A stretch of DNA of 64,000 bases from Limosilactobacillus antri DSM 16041 (lineage in GTDB: Bacteria > Bacillota > Bacilli > Lactobacillales > Lactobacillaceae), in NCBI RefSeq assembly GCF_000160835.1, contig NZ_GG700732.1:93253-157252 (forward strand). The letters are read 5' to 3'. The notes under the pieces are model-generated. The model was not told where the DNA came from and searched no databases. It was given only the letters and a program-made list of their open reading frames with translations. Below, piece by piece: positions 39,808 through 49,733 of the stretch. Each line of letters opens with the position of its first letter. The first letter of the stretch is position 1. A program made the position numbers and the translations under genes.

Positions 39808-40707
39808 ATGGACGGAATTATTCCTTTATACAAAGAGCGAGGGATGACCAGCTTTGACTGTGTCAGCCGCTTACGGCGGATTCTTAAAACCCGCAAAATT
39901 GGTCATTCGGGAACCCTCGATCCAGCGGTTGATGGGGTTTTGCCCATTTGTGTGGGCAATGCTACCAAGGCGGTGGAATACCTGATGCAAAGCGGCAAGA
40001 TCTACCAGGGTGAATTGGTCATCGGCCGGGCCACGGAAACGGAAGATTTTGATGGCCGGGTAGTAGCGCAGACACCGGTACCGGCCCCGCTTAGCGATGA
40101 ACAGGTCCGGGCCGCGATGGCAAAGCTCACCGGTAAGATCACTCAGGTTCCCCCCATGTACTCCGCGGTTAAAGTTAATGGCAAGCGGCTCTACGAGTAT
40201 GCCCGCGCGGGGGAAACGGTGGAACGTCCGGCCCGGCAAGTCACAATTACCGAGTTTACGCTGGTGCGGAGCCACTACGACCAGGAACATCAGGAGCAGC
40301 ACGTCTTCTTCAAAGTTGCCTGCTCGAAGGGGACCTATATCCGGACACTGGTTGTGGACCTGGCGCGGCAGCTTGGCTATCCCGGGGCCATGAAATGGCT
40401 GACGCGGTTAGCGAGCGGCGGCTTTACGCTTGACCAGACTTTGAGCCTGGCGGATATTCAAACGGCAGTAGCTAACCAAACGATTAAACGCTACCTGTAC
40501 CCGCTGGACTATGCTTTGAAGGACTACCCGGCCGTTGAACTGACGGATCAGCAGTGGCGGGCGGTCCAAAATGGCGGCTGGCTAACGGCTGCTGAACTTT
40601 CGCCGGCGGCTGCGGAAGTGGTTTTGAAGTACGATGGGCAGGTTAAGGCCCTTTACCACCAGGCCGATAATCACTATCAGCCAACCAAGATGTTTTCTGT
40701 GAACTAG
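39808..40707 (+). CDS. truB: tRNA pseudouridine-55 synthase
   Basis: Makes pseudouridine 55 in the T-loop of tRNAs. 299 residues with DGIIPLYKERGMTSFDCVSRLR (core KERGMTSFD), the catalytic Asp in GHSGTLDPAVDGVLP, and VPPMYSAVKVNGKRLYEYAR (core YSAVKVNGKRLYEYAR). ATG 39808 follows GGAGGA; the frame is open upstream across the preceding hairpin, which is clearly non-coding. truB-ribF is the usual pair. Confidence 0.97.
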   Translation: MDGIIPLYKERGMTSFDCVSRLRRILKTRKIGHSGTLDPAVDGVLPICVGNATKAVEYLMQSGKIYQGELVIGRATETEDFDGRVVAQTPVPAPLSDEQVRAAMAKLTGKITQVPPMYSAVKVNGKRLYEYARAGETVERPARQVTITEFTLVRSHYDQEHQEQHVFFKVACSKGTYIRTLVVDLARQLGYPGAMKWLTRLASGGFTLDQTLSLADIQTAVANQTIKRYLYPLDYALKDYPAVELTDQQWRAVQNGGWLTAAELSPAAAEVVLKYDGQVKALYHQADNHYQPTKMFSVN

Positions 40708-40718
40708 GAGGGAGCAGT

Positions 40719-41690
40719 TTGCGAGTAATTAAAATTCACCACCCCTTAGATAAAAAACTGGTTCCTGCCGGCCCGGTCGTCCTTGCGATGGGTTTCTTTG
40801 ATGGGGTTCATCGGGGCCATCAAGCGGTCATTGGCACCGCAAAGCGAATTGCTAAGCAACGGGGTCTGCCCCTGGCGGTCCTCACCTACGACCATGCTCC
40901 CGGAATTGTTTACCATCAATATCCGGACGGCTTTGACTACCTGTCAACTACTAAACGGAAGTTAGAATTACTGGAAGAACTGGGGGTTGACCTGGTATAC
41001 CTGGTTAGTTTCACCTCGGCCTATGCCAGCCTGGCGCCTGCTGACTTTGTTGCGGATTATTTGCGGGCCTTCCATAGCCAGGTGGTAGTGGCTGGCTTTG
41101 ACCATACTTATGGCACGAGAGATGTTGCGACAATGGAACGGCTGCCAAAGTATGCTGGCGGGCAGTTTGAAGTGGTCACGGTCCCGAAATTTACGTTGGC
41201 TGACCAACCAGACGTTAAAGTCGGTTCGCGTCAAATTCGTCAGCTAATTGCGACGGGGCAAGTGGGTGCCGCAAATGACGCTCTGGGTTACCGCTACCAG
41301 ACCAGCGGGCTCGTTGTTCATGGCCTGGCCCGGGGTCGAACCCTCGGCTTTCCCACCGCGAATATTGAAGCGCCAGAAAACGAACTGCTACCCGGAATTG
41401 GTGTTTATGCGGTCACGGTCCAAGTCGGTGGTCACTGGTACGGCGGAATGGCAAGTGTCGGTCATAACATCACCTTTGGGAAGGCGGCCAAGCTGACTGT
41501 GGAAATTTACCTCTTTGACTTTCAGCAAATGATTTATGGCGAAGAAGTCAAGGTCCGGTGGTATCAGTACCTCCGCGGCGAAGAGAAATTTGCCGGGGCC
41601 GATGAGCTCGTTGCCCAGATGAAGCATGACGAGGCGAACGCCCGCCAAATCTTGGCCCGTGCTCAGCAGACGAACTGGCCTTTACAGTAA
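40719..41690 (+). CDS. ribF: Bifunctional riboflavin kinase/FAD synthetase
   Basis: Turns riboflavin into FMN and FAD. 323 residues starting at TTG, 5 bases after AGGAGGG. The N-terminal nucleotidyltransferase half has AMGFFDGVHRGHQAV and STTKRKLELLEELGVD. The C-terminal kinase half has GLARGRTLGFPTANIE and YGGMASVGHNITFG. Terminator downstream. Confidence 0.97.
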   Translation: MRVIKIHHPLDKKLVPAGPVVLAMGFFDGVHRGHQAVIGTAKRIAKQRGLPLAVLTYDHAPGIVYHQYPDGFDYLSTTKRKLELLEELGVDLVYLVSFTSAYASLAPADFVADYLRAFHSQVVVAGFDHTYGTRDVATMERLPKYAGGQFEVVTVPKFTLADQPDVKVGSRQIRQLIATGQVGAANDALGYRYQTSGLVVHGLARGRTLGFPTANIEAPENELLPGIGVYAVTVQVGGHWYGGMASVGHNITFGKAAKLTVEIYLFDFQQMIYGEEVKVRWYQYLRGEEKFAGADELVAQMKHDEANARQILARAQQTNWPLQ

Positions 41691-41732
41691 AAAATTCCCG
41701 TGAGTTCTTCTTGGAGAACCACGGGAATTTTT
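41691..41732. terminator. Bidirectional terminator after ribF
   Basis: AAAATTCCCGTG (41691-41702) with CACGGGAATTTT (41720-41731), with an inner GTTCT/AGAAC stem. It also ends the convergent gene at 41731, whose stop codon lies in the T run. Confidence 0.85.
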
Positions 41733-42099
41733 AATGGCGGCTGGCGCGATGGCCGCCGTTTTGGTGGATTTTATGCACCCGCCGTTTGAACTTAGGGGTC
41801 TGTTCGCTGACCAGTTTGAAATGGCGGAGTTTGAAGGGGAATGGTCGGCCAGATAAACGAATCGCGGTCCACCGCCGCATGGCTGCACTTAGGTTGGCAA
41901 GGTCATCTAACTGGCCCTGCTGGCCTTCTTTAACCGCTGCCTCGTGAATGTCGCTGCCGAGGCGAAAGATGAGGTTGTTGTGGTAATCGAGCAGTTCCTG
42001 CGTAAGCGGGGCGTTGCGGTAGCTATTAAAGAGCTTCTGGATAAGAAGCAGCGCCTCCTGGGTACTTTGCGGTTGAATGTAGCGTTCTTCCTGTTTCAC
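41731..42099 (-). CDS. Unrecognised small protein
   Basis: 122 residues, GTG start with AAGGAAG about seven bases upstream. The N-terminal two-thirds look helical (EALLLIQKLFNSYRNAPLTQ in part). The C-terminal third is strongly basic and rich in His, Arg and Lys (KFKRRVHKIHQNGGHRASRH), which could bind nucleic acid. No family is recognised. It is divergent from the heat-shock operon. A TATAAT lies 5 bases before the ribosome site. Confidence 0.65.
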   Translation of the reverse strand: MKQEERYIQPQSTQEALLLIQKLFNSYRNAPLTQELLDYHNNLIFRLGSDIHEAAVKEGQQGQLDDLANLSAAMRRWTAIRLSGRPFPFKLRHFKLVSEQTPKFKRRVHKIHQNGGHRASRH

Positions 42100-42131
42100 G
42101 ATAAAACTTCCTTATTATAGTTTGACATTCC

Positions 42132-42160
42132 TTGACTTTTAGCCCTGGGGTTGGTATATT
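42132..42160 (+). promoter_or_regulatory. hrcA operon promoter
   Basis: TTGACT at 42132-42137, 17 bases, TATATT at 42155-42160. The CIRCE element follows just after the transcription start. Confidence 0.8.
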
Positions 42161-42171
42161 ATAAACTGTGT

Positions 42172-42198
42172 TTAGCACTTAGCCCTAACGAGTGCTAA
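42172..42198 (+). promoter_or_regulatory. CIRCE operator (HrcA box)
   Basis: TTAGCACTT-N9-GAGTGCTAA, one base off the consensus inverted repeat TTAGCACTC-N9-GAGTGCTAA. HrcA binding here would block hrcA-grpE-dnaK transcription until heat shock draws GroEL away. Confidence 0.95.
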
Positions 42199-42215
42199 AA
42201 GGGGATGTGATTAAA

Positions 42216-43268
42216 ATGCTAACACAACGACAGAAAAAGGTCCTGCAAGCGATTGTACGTCAATACACCTCGACGGGTCAACCGGTTGGTTCGAAACACC
42301 TGGCTGAACAGTTACCGTTTAAGGTCAGCTCGGCGACAATCCGCAATGAAATGGCCGTTCTAGAGGACCAAGGCTTAATTGCCAAGGAGCACTCGTCTTC
42401 TGGCCGTGTTCCATCAAAAACGGGTTACCGTTATTACGTTGACCATCTGTTGGATCCGGGAGCAGTTACGGATAACGATTTAGTCGTAATCCAAAATTCA
42501 TTGGGGACCAGTTTTCAAAAGATTGATGAGATTGTTTCGCACTCAGCTGATATTTTATCCGACTTAACCTCGTACACCGCCTTTACCCTTAAACCGGAAC
42601 AGGCGGATGTCCGGCTGAGCGGGTTCCGGGTGGTTCCCCTAGGAAATCGCAAGGTGATTGCCATCCTGGTGACCGACAGCGGTGAAGTTGAGAGTCAGTC
42701 CTTTACCTTGCCCCATGACTTTGATACGGAGGCTTTGCAGGCGGTTGTCCGGATGATCAATGATCAACTGGTCGGCTTACCGCTAGCCGAGGTGGTTAAG
42801 CGGCTGAGTGACGACATCCCAGTGCGGGTGATGCACTATATGCACAGCACTAACGGATTCTTAGACTTGTTTGATAACGTCGTTTCACAAGCGGCCCGTG
42901 AGCGGTTCTTTGTGGGCGGCCGCTTAAACATTTTAGGCTTTTCCAACAACCAAGATCCGCAAGCACTTCAGGCACTGTACGGTTTGCTAGATCACAATGA
43001 TGAACTATCCCAGCTCCTTGAGGCTGATTCGACGGATAATAAGGATATTAACGTCAAGATCGGCTCAGAGATTTCCAAGGATCAGGTGCTGAATGATTAC
43101 AGCCTGATCACGGCCAAGTACAATGTCGACCAGTATGGCAAGGGAATCATTGCCGTACTAGGTCCGACCCGAATGCCGTACTCACGGACAATTGGGATTG
43201 TGAATGCCTTTCGGCAGGAACTAGCAAAGCGGTTGCTTGACTTTTACCGCCATTATTACGATTCATAG
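42216..43268 (+). CDS. hrcA: Heat-inducible repressor HrcA
   Basis: Repressor of class I heat-shock genes. 350 residues with an N-terminal winged helix (MLTQRQKKVLQAIVRQYTSTGQPVGS in part; VSSATIRNEMAVLEDQGLI) and a GAF-like middle. ATG 42216 follows GGGGATGTGA. Another in-frame start lies inside the CIRCE arm (42192) and is unlikely. The operon order hrcA-grpE-dnaK-dnaJ is standard. Confidence 0.97.
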   Translation: MLTQRQKKVLQAIVRQYTSTGQPVGSKHLAEQLPFKVSSATIRNEMAVLEDQGLIAKEHSSSGRVPSKTGYRYYVDHLLDPGAVTDNDLVVIQNSLGTSFQKIDEIVSHSADILSDLTSYTAFTLKPEQADVRLSGFRVVPLGNRKVIAILVTDSGEVESQSFTLPHDFDTEALQAVVRMINDQLVGLPLAEVVKRLSDDIPVRVMHYMHSTNGFLDLFDNVVSQAARERFFVGGRLNILGFSNNQDPQALQALYGLLDHNDELSQLLEADSTDNKDINVKIGSEISKDQVLNDYSLITAKYNVDQYGKGIIAVLGPTRMPYSRTIGIVNAFRQELAKRLLDFYRHYYDS

Positions 43269-43280
43269 GAGGCGAGTCAT

Positions 43281-43853
43281 TTGGCAGAAGAAAAAAAGAA
43301 GGACCAGCAGGCGGCAGATGCTCAGCCGAAGCCGGAAAAAGATTCTAAGTCTGACCAGGCGAAACACCATGAGCAGTGCCAGCACCGTTGTGAAAAGCTG
43401 CAAAAAGAAATTGATGACTTAAAAGCCCAGTTAGCAGATAAAGATGATAAGTACCTGCGGGCGGAAGCGGAAATTCAAAACATGACCAACCGCTTTAAGA
43501 AGGAACGCGCGCAGATGTTAAAGTACGATGGTCAAGACCTCGCCAAGAGTGTGCTGCCGGTCTTAGATAACCTGAAACGGGCCTTGGACATTGAAGTTAA
43601 TGACGAAAATGGCCAGCAGCTCAAGAAGGGGATTCAGATGGTTCATGACCACCTGATTAAGGCGCTGACCGACCACGGGATTACCGAGATTACGGCGGCA
43701 GGGCAGCCCTTTGATCCGACTCTGCACCAGGCAGTGCAAACCGTCCCGGTTGAAGATGATCAAAAGCCAGAGACGGTGGTTAAGGTTCTCCAGGCTGGCT
43801 ACCAGCTCAAGGATCGGGTCTTACGCCCAGCAATGGTTGTTGTTGCACAATAA
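43281..43853 (+). CDS. grpE: Nucleotide exchange factor GrpE
   Basis: Releases ADP from DnaK. 190 residues, TTG start after GGAGGCGAG. A charged N-terminal coiled coil (up to about 65, with CQHRCEKLQKEIDDLK) leads to the conserved body RAEAEIQNMTNRFKKER and the beta-wing domain VLQAGYQLKDRVLRPAMV. The two Cys in the coiled coil (CQHRC) are unusual. Confidence 0.96.
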   Translation: MAEEKKKDQQAADAQPKPEKDSKSDQAKHHEQCQHRCEKLQKEIDDLKAQLADKDDKYLRAEAEIQNMTNRFKKERAQMLKYDGQDLAKSVLPVLDNLKRALDIEVNDENGQQLKKGIQMVHDHLIKALTDHGITEITAAGQPFDPTLHQAVQTVPVEDDQKPETVVKVLQAGYQLKDRVLRPAMVVVAQ

Positions 43854-43877
43854 ACTAATTAAGAGAGGGAATAAACA

Positions 43878-45755
43878 ATGGCAAGTAACAAGATTATTGG
43901 TATTGATTTAGGTACTACTAACTCCGCCGTTGCCGTTATGGAAGGTAACGAACCGAAGATTATTACTAACCCGGAAGGAAGCCGGACAACGCCATCCGTT
44001 GTTTCGTTCAAGAATGGCGAAACGCAGGTTGGTGAAGTTGCCAAGCGGCAAGCGATTACGAACCCGAACACGATTTCTTCCATTAAGAGTCACATGGGGG
44101 AAGCCGGCTACACGGTTGAAATTGACGGTAAGAAGTACACGCCGCAAGAAATTTCCGCAATGATTTTGCAATACCTCAAGAAGTACGCTGAAGACTACAT
44201 TGGCGACACGGTTGACAAGGCCGTGATTACCGTGCCAGCCTACTTCAACGATGCCCAGCGGCAGGCAACGAAGGACGCTGGTAAGATTGCTGGCTTGGAC
44301 GTTAAGCGGATTATCAACGAACCAACTGCCTCTTCTTTGGCTTACGGCCTGGACAAGAAGGATAAGGACGAAAAGATCCTGGTTTATGACCTTGGTGGTG
44401 GGACTTTCGATGTTTCCATCCTGGAATTAGGGGACGGGGTCTTCCAAGTGCTCTCAACCAATGGTGATACGCACCTCGGTGGGGATGACTTTGACCAAAA
44501 GATCATGGATTGGTTAATTGATGGCTTCAAGCAGGAACACGGTGTCGACCTGTCCCAAGACAAGATGGCCCTGCAACGGTTGAAGGACGCTGCTGAAAAG
44601 GCCAAGAAGGACTTGTCCGGTGTTCAAGAAGCCCAAATCAGCCTGCCATTCATCTCCTCTGGTGAAAATGGCCCGCTGCACCTGGAAAAGAGCTTGACCC
44701 GGGCACAGTTCAACCAACTGACTAATGATCTGGTTGAACGGACGAAGCAACCAGTTCTGAACGCTTTGAAGGATGCGGACCTGTCATTTGATGATATCGA
44801 CGAAGTTATCCTTAACGGTGGTTCGACCCGGATCCCGGCCGTTCAAGAAATGGTTAAGGAATTGACTGGAAAGGAACCGAACCACTCCATCAACCCTGAT
44901 GAAGCCGTTGCCCTTGGTGCCGCTATCCAGGGTGGGGTGCTGACCGGTGACGTGAAGGACGTTGTGCTGCTGGATGTTACGCCACTGTCCCTTGGGATTG
45001 AAACCATGGGTGGGGTCTTCACCAAGCTGATTGACCGCAACACGACTATCCCAACTTCTAAGAGTCAGATCTTCTCGACGGCCGCTGATAACCAATCTGC
45101 CGTTGACATTCACGTTCTTCAGGGTGAACGGCCAATGGCTGCCGACAACAAGACCTTAGGGAACTTCCAGCTGACAGACATTCCGGCTGCTCCTCGTGGT
45201 GTTCCGCAAATCAAGGTTACCTTTGATATTGACAAGAACGGGATCGTCAACGTTTCTGCCGAAGATCAGGGTACTCACAAGAAGCAAAACATCACGATTA
45301 AGTCCAACTCTGGTCTGAGCGATGAAGAAATCGAGCGGATGAAGAAGGACGCTGAGGAACACGCCGAGGCCGACAAGAAGAAGAAGGAAGAGGTTGACCT
45401 GAAGAACGAAGTCGACCAAGAACTCTTCCAAGTCGACAAGACCTTGAAGGAAGTCAAGGGCAAGGTTCCAGAGGACGACATCAAGAAGGCTGAAAGTGCC
45501 CGTGACGACCTGAAGAAGGCTAAGGAGAGCGGCAACCTGGACGAGATGAAGGCCAAGAAGGATGCTTTGAACAAGGTCATCCAAGACCTGAGTGTTAAGC
45601 TGTACCAACAGGCTCAAGGAGCACAGGGCAATGCTCAGGGCGGCCCACAGCCAAATGGCGGCAACGCTGGCAACAATAATGATGGTGGTAACAAGGGCGA
45701 TGACAACACCGTTGATGGTGACTTCAAGGATGTTACCCCGGATGACAAGAAGTAA
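43878..45755 (+). CDS. dnaK: Chaperone DnaK (Hsp70)
   Basis: ATP-driven protein-folding chaperone. 625 residues beginning [20 protein letters not shown], with the Gram-positive deletion in the N-terminal domain. The phosphate loops are [12 protein letters not shown] and [11 protein letters not shown]; the substrate domain includes [17 protein letters not shown] Gly/Asn-rich disordered lid ([18 protein letters not shown]) ends in DGDFKDV. Strong codon bias. Confidence 0.99.
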   Translation: MASNKIIGIDLGTTNSAVAVMEGNEPKIITNPEGSRTTPSVVSFKNGETQVGEVAKRQAITNPNTISSIKSHMGEAGYTVEIDGKKYTPQEISAMILQYLKKYAEDYIGDTVDKAVITVPAYFNDAQRQATKDAGKIAGLDVKRIINEPTASSLAYGLDKKDKDEKILVYDLGGGTFDVSILELGDGVFQVLSTNGDTHLGGDDFDQKIMDWLIDGFKQEHGVDLSQDKMALQRLKDAAEKAKKDLSGVQEAQISLPFISSGENGPLHLEKSLTRAQFNQLTNDLVERTKQPVLNALKDADLSFDDIDEVILNGGSTRIPAVQEMVKELTGKEPNHSINPDEAVALGAAIQGGVLTGDVKDVVLLDVTPLSLGIETMGGVFTKLIDRNTTIPTSKSQIFSTAADNQSAVDIHVLQGERPMAADNKTLGNFQLTDIPAAPRGVPQIKVTFDIDKNGIVNVSAEDQGTHKKQNITIKSNSGLSDEEIERMKKDAEEHAEADKKKKEEVDLKNEVDQELFQVDKTLKEVKGKVPEDDIKKAESARDDLKKAKESGNLDEMKAKKDALNKVIQDLSVKLYQQAQGAQGNAQGGPQPNGGNAGNNNDGGNKGDDNTVDGDFKDVTPDDKK

Positions 45756-45768
45756 TTAATTGCTATGT

Positions 45769-45809
45769 AAAAGCCAAAGGCCAATCAGACAGGACTTTGG
45801 CTTTTACTT
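45769..45809 (+). terminator. dnaK terminator
   Basis: An 11-bp stem AAAAGCCAAAG (45769-45779) with CTTTGGCTTTT (45795-45805) and more T. It lies between dnaK and dnaJ and probably lowers dnaJ expression. Confidence 0.85.
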
Positions 45810-45864
45810 TCTGTTCATACTTGTGGTATAACTAAACAAGCAATTAAGTGATGAGGGATAATCA

Positions 45865-47022
45865 ATGGCAGAAAAGAATTATTATGATGTTTTAGGGGTG
45901 TCGAAGGACGCTTCTGAAGCAGATATCAAACATGCTTACCGGCGCTTGGCTGCTAAGTATCACCCGGACGTTAACCATGAACCGGGCGCAGAAGAGAAGT
46001 TTAAAGACATTAACGAGGCCTATGAAGTGTTGAGCGACTCCCAAAAGCGGGCCCAGTATGACCAATTTGGGACAACCGGCCAGCAGGCGGGCCAAGGCTT
46101 TGGCGGCTTTAATGGTGCCGGTGGTTTTGGCGGTCAAGGCTTTGGTGGTGCCGGCGGCTTTGAGGATATCTTTAGCCAATTCTTTGGTGGTGGCGGCCGG
46201 GCCCGGCAAGACCCGACGGCGCCGCGGCCGGGTCGGGATTTGCAGTATGCAATGACCCTAAAGTTCATGGACGCAATTTTCGGCAAGACCACAACTATTA
46301 AGTACGACCGCGATGCCCAATGCAAGACCTGCCACGGGACTGGGGCCAAGCCGGGGAAGTCGGCTAGCACCTGTCAGCGTTGCGGTGGTAGCGGAGTCGT
46401 CGTGACCGTGCGGCAGACGCCACTGGGTAATATGCAGACGCAGACCGCTTGTCCAGACTGTCATGGGACGGGGAAGGTAATCAAGCCGGAAGACCGCTGT
46501 GAGACCTGCCACGGCTCTGGTCACGTTCACGAAAAGCACGAACTGGAAGTTAAGGTTCCGGCCGGTGTGGATGATGGTCAGCAGATGCGGCTGCAGGGCC
46601 AGGGCGATGCCGGTGAAAACGGCGGCCCTGCAGGGGACCTGTACATCATCTTCCGGGTAACGCCGAGTCGGGAATTCCGGCGTGACGGGACGAATATTTA
46701 CGTTGACCAAGACATTTCGTTTGCCCAAGCGGCCCTTGGTGATGAGGTCCAGGTCAAAACCGTTCATGGCGACGTCAGCCTTAAGGTCCCAGCTGGGACC
46801 CAGTCGGAAACCAATTTCCGCCTGCGCGGGAAGGGGGTTCCCTTCCTGAACGGCAAGGGAACTGGTGATGAACACGTTACGGTTCACGTGAAGACGCCGA
46901 AGAACCTTAACAAGCGGCAGCGGGAGGCAATGATGGCGTTCGCGGCGGCTAGTGGTGAAGACGTTAAGGGCGTCAAGAAATCCGTCCTTGATAAGCTCAA
47001 GGATGCCTTTGAAGACCGGTAA
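45865..47022 (+). CDS. dnaJ: Chaperone DnaJ (Hsp40)
   Basis: Co-chaperone that delivers substrates to DnaK. 385 residues with the J domain ([21 protein letters not shown] in part, HPD motif in KYHPDVN). A long Gly/Phe region comes next, then four CxxCxGxG zinc repeats ([32 protein letters not shown]), and the C-terminal substrate domains. ATG 45865 follows GAGGG. Confidence 0.98.
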   Translation: MAEKNYYDVLGVSKDASEADIKHAYRRLAAKYHPDVNHEPGAEEKFKDINEAYEVLSDSQKRAQYDQFGTTGQQAGQGFGGFNGAGGFGGQGFGGAGGFEDIFSQFFGGGGRARQDPTAPRPGRDLQYAMTLKFMDAIFGKTTTIKYDRDAQCKTCHGTGAKPGKSASTCQRCGGSGVVVTVRQTPLGNMQTQTACPDCHGTGKVIKPEDRCETCHGSGHVHEKHELEVKVPAGVDDGQQMRLQGQGDAGENGGPAGDLYIIFRVTPSREFRRDGTNIYVDQDISFAQAALGDEVQVKTVHGDVSLKVPAGTQSETNFRLRGKGVPFLNGKGTGDEHVTVHVKTPKNLNKRQREAMMAFAAASGEDVKGVKKSVLDKLKDAFEDR

Positions 47023-47026
47023 TCGT

Positions 47027-47067
47027 AAAATGGGATAGCGACCTTGATGGTGGCTGTCCCATTTTTT
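47027..47067 (+). terminator. dnaJ terminator
   Basis: AAAATGGGATAGC (47027-47039) with GCTGTCCCATTTT (47053-47065), one G-U pair, followed by T. Confidence 0.85.
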
Positions 47068-47130
47068 GCCAACGGTGAACGGTTTTTGTTATACTAGTTT
47101 TAGTATTTTCGTAGAAAGTAGTGAGTGAAC

Positions 47131-48972
47131 ATGACGATGAGCTTAGATGAGATGAAGGAGCGCCAAAAACGCATCCGCAACTTCTCAATTGTTGCCCATA
47201 TCGACCACGGGAAGTCGACACTGGCGGATCGGATCCTGGAAATGACTGATTCCATCAGCAAGCGGGAGATGAAGGACCAGGTCCTCGATGATATGCCGCT
47301 GGAACGGGAGCGGGGTATTACCATTAAACTGAACGCGGTTGCCTTGACCTACCATGCCAAGGATGGGCAAGACTACATCTTCCACCTAATTGACACCCCC
47401 GGGCACGTCGACTTCTCCTACGAGGTTTCCCGGTCCCTGGCAGCCTGCGAGGGGGCTGTACTGGTGGTGGACGCGACCCAGGGGGTCGAAGCCCAGACCT
47501 TGGCAAATGTGTACTTAGCAATTGACAACGACTTGGAAATCCTGCCGGTCATCAATAAGATTGACCTGCCGTCCGCGGACGCTGCGGGAACGAAGAAGCA
47601 GATTGAGGATGAAATCGGCCTCGACACCGATGAAGCGGTTGACGTCAGTGCAAAAACCGGGTTAAATGTTGACCAGGTGTTGGAAAAAATCGTCCAGGAT
47701 GTTCCAGCACCAACTGGTGATCTAACGGCACCGCTAAAGGCCCTGATTTTTGACTCCAAGTACGATGACTACCGGGGGGTCGTACTGAGCGTGCGGGTTT
47801 TTGAAGGAACGGTTAAGAAGGGTGATAAGATTCGCCTGATGAACAGCGGAACCGAATACGAGGTTGCCGAGGTCGGGATCAACTCACCGAAGCCCCTGGC
47901 CCGGGACGTCCTGATGGCAGGGGATGTTGGCTACATCACCGCAGCCATCAAGGACATCAAGGATACCCGGGTCGGTGATACTGTCACGGATGCTAATAAC
48001 CCGACTGATAAACCGCTGGAGGGTTACCGGCAGATGACGCCGATGGTCTACGCTGGGCTGTACCCAACCGATAACGCCAAATTTAACGACCTCCGGGAGG
48101 CCCTTGAAAAGCTGCAATTGAATGACGCGGCGCTGACCTTTGAACCGGAAAGCTCCCAGGCCCTCGGTTTTGGCTTCCGCTGTGGCTTCCTGGGCCTGCT
48201 CCACATGGACGTGGTCCAGGAACGGTTGGAACGGGAGTTTAACCTGGACCTGATTACCACGGCGCCATCGGTAACTTACCACGTCGACCTGGCGGACGGG
48301 TCAACGGTCGAGGTCGAAAACCCGGCCGAGATGCCGGACGCGTCGTCAATCAAGGATATTAAGGAACCCTTTGTCAAGGCATCGATCATGGTGCCGAATG
48401 ACTATGTCGGGCCAGTGATGGAGTTGTGCCAACGTAAACGGGGAATCTTTGAAACGATGGAGTATCTGAGTGACACCCGGGTTAACGTGATCTATCACAT
48501 CCCATTATCCGAAATCATCTTTGACTTCTTCGATAAGCTGAAGAGTTCGACGCGGGGGTACGCTTCGCTTGATTATGAGATTGACGATTACCGGCCAAGC
48601 AGTTTGGTGAAGATTGATATCTTGCTGAATGGTGATAAGGTCGACGCGCTGAGCTTCATTGCCCACAAGGACTTTGCGGCAGAGCGGGGTCGGGAGATTA
48701 CTTCTAAACTGAAGAAGATTATTCCCCGGCAAAACTTTGAAATCCCGATTCAAGCAGCAATTGGTTCTAAGATTATCGCCCGGACCAACATCAAGGCCTA
48801 CCGGAAGGACGTTACGGCCCGGATTCACACCGGTGATCCTGACCGGCGGGCAAAGCTGCTGGAGAAGCAGAAACGGGGAAAGAAACGGATGAAGGCAGTG
48901 GGGAAGGTTGATATCCCTCAAGAAGCCTTCATGGCTGTTCTCAAGACCGATGAAGAGGTCGAGGGGAAGTAA
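47131..48972 (+). CDS. lepA: Elongation factor 4 (LepA)
   Basis: Ribosome-associated GTPase that back-translocates stalled ribosomes. About 613 residues with [28 protein letters not shown] and [11 protein letters not shown]. The LepA-specific C-terminal block ends [18 protein letters not shown] (core [14 protein letters not shown]). ATG 47131 is used; ATG 47137 is equally possible and GTG 47125 is less so, since only a weak GTGAG lies ahead. Confidence 0.97.
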   Translation: MTMSLDEMKERQKRIRNFSIVAHIDHGKSTLADRILEMTDSISKREMKDQVLDDMPLERERGITIKLNAVALTYHAKDGQDYIFHLIDTPGHVDFSYEVSRSLAACEGAVLVVDATQGVEAQTLANVYLAIDNDLEILPVINKIDLPSADAAGTKKQIEDEIGLDTDEAVDVSAKTGLNVDQVLEKIVQDVPAPTGDLTAPLKALIFDSKYDDYRGVVLSVRVFEGTVKKGDKIRLMNSGTEYEVAEVGINSPKPLARDVLMAGDVGYITAAIKDIKDTRVGDTVTDANNPTDKPLEGYRQMTPMVYAGLYPTDNAKFNDLREALEKLQLNDAALTFEPESSQALGFGFRCGFLGLLHMDVVQERLEREFNLDLITTAPSVTYHVDLADGSTVEVENPAEMPDASSIKDIKEPFVKASIMVPNDYVGPVMELCQRKRGIFETMEYLSDTRVNVIYHIPLSEIIFDFFDKLKSSTRGYASLDYEIDDYRPSSLVKIDILLNGDKVDALSFIAHKDFAAERGREITSKLKKIIPRQNFEIPIQAAIGSKIIARTNIKAYRKDVTARIHTGDPDRRAKLLEKQKRGKKRMKAVGKVDIPQEAFMAVLKTDEEVEGK

Positions 48973-49566
48973 AGGTTGATATAGCAACGGTTGTGCATGG
49001 ACAATCACCACTAAGTAGACCAATTTGTTATTGATCTTCCCTGAATTTTCCCTTAATAAAAAAATTCAGGGAAAGGGTCAAAGGTGTTTTGGGGATGGCT
49101 CAGGATGCTGAAATTAGCAATGCGACCAAAAGCTGTGCAGTTTCCCGTTTTCTTTTGTGTATACGAAATTAGATTTAGAGTAGTGTTTATTATAGCAAAG
49201 TTGATTTTCGCTTCGCTGTGGTAAATGCTACTTTTTTAGTATGGAGACTAATCAGCACCAGTGCGCCAACTGGCGGGGCAGTTCTAAGGGAATTTGTCTC
49301 TTTGCTAGTGTATAATTTGCCGTTATCTCCCATCCTTAGGCGTGTAATACAACTTTTTACCACGATTTTTACACCACATTCCATGTTACTCACATCTTTT
49401 CATTAAATATGCGTTCTTTTGGGATTGAAAAATACAGTAGGTAAACGTGAAGAACTCTTCTGTGCTGAAAAATCGTCAGTGCGGAAGTTTTTTATGGATT
49501 TTAAAATTAATAAATTCACAAGGCTAAAGCTGATGATGTTTTACTTTTTGACATAAAACAAGTAAC

Positions 49567-49580
49567 TGTAAACGGTTAAT
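49567..49580 (+). promoter_or_regulatory. Possible cre site upstream of acnA
   Basis: TGTAAACGGTTAAT matches the catabolite-response element at 12 of 14 positions, missing the final CA. It lies 50 bases before the -35 element, so a role in CcpA control is only possible. Confidence 0.3.
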
Positions 49581-49631
49581 ATTTTGTAATATTGAAAATT
49601 ACTTTAAAAATTACAAAAAAATAGCAAAAAT

Positions 49632-49660
49632 TTGACATTTTTAAAATAAAGTTATATATT
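49632..49660 (+). promoter_or_regulatory. acnA promoter
   Basis: A consensus TTGACA at 49632-49637, 17 bases, TATATT at 49655-49660, in a very AT-rich context. acnA begins 74 bases downstream. Confidence 0.75.
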
Positions 49661-49733
49661 TTTTGTGAAACTAAAAACAAGGAAGTGAAAATTTGATTTC
49701 GGTGTTTAGTCCCTTTGGTTAGGAGGAGAAAAA

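Larger units (their letters stand above)
48973..49733 (+). other. AT-rich 760-bp gap between lepA and acnA
   Basis: No convincing gene. It holds a 13-bp inverted repeat (49037-49049 with 49061-49073) with no T run. A stretch near 49218-49406 has open frames on both strands with no recognisable product. The promoter of acnA is at its end. Base composition changes here from host-like to AT-rich. Confidence 0.6.

Noticed and set aside
45810..45864. A second CIRCE element before dnaJ
   Set aside because: No TTAGCACTC-type repeat is present; dnaJ probably depends on read-through or a weak promoter.
49036..49075. Inverted repeat after lepA as a terminator or insertion-sequence end
   Set aside because: The stem is good but no T run follows on either strand, and no transposase or target duplication is visible.
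49190..49406. Overlapping open frames on both strands between lepA and acnA (about 62-67 codons)
   Set aside because: No ribosome site, no family resemblance and strongly AT-rich context; more likely chance frames.
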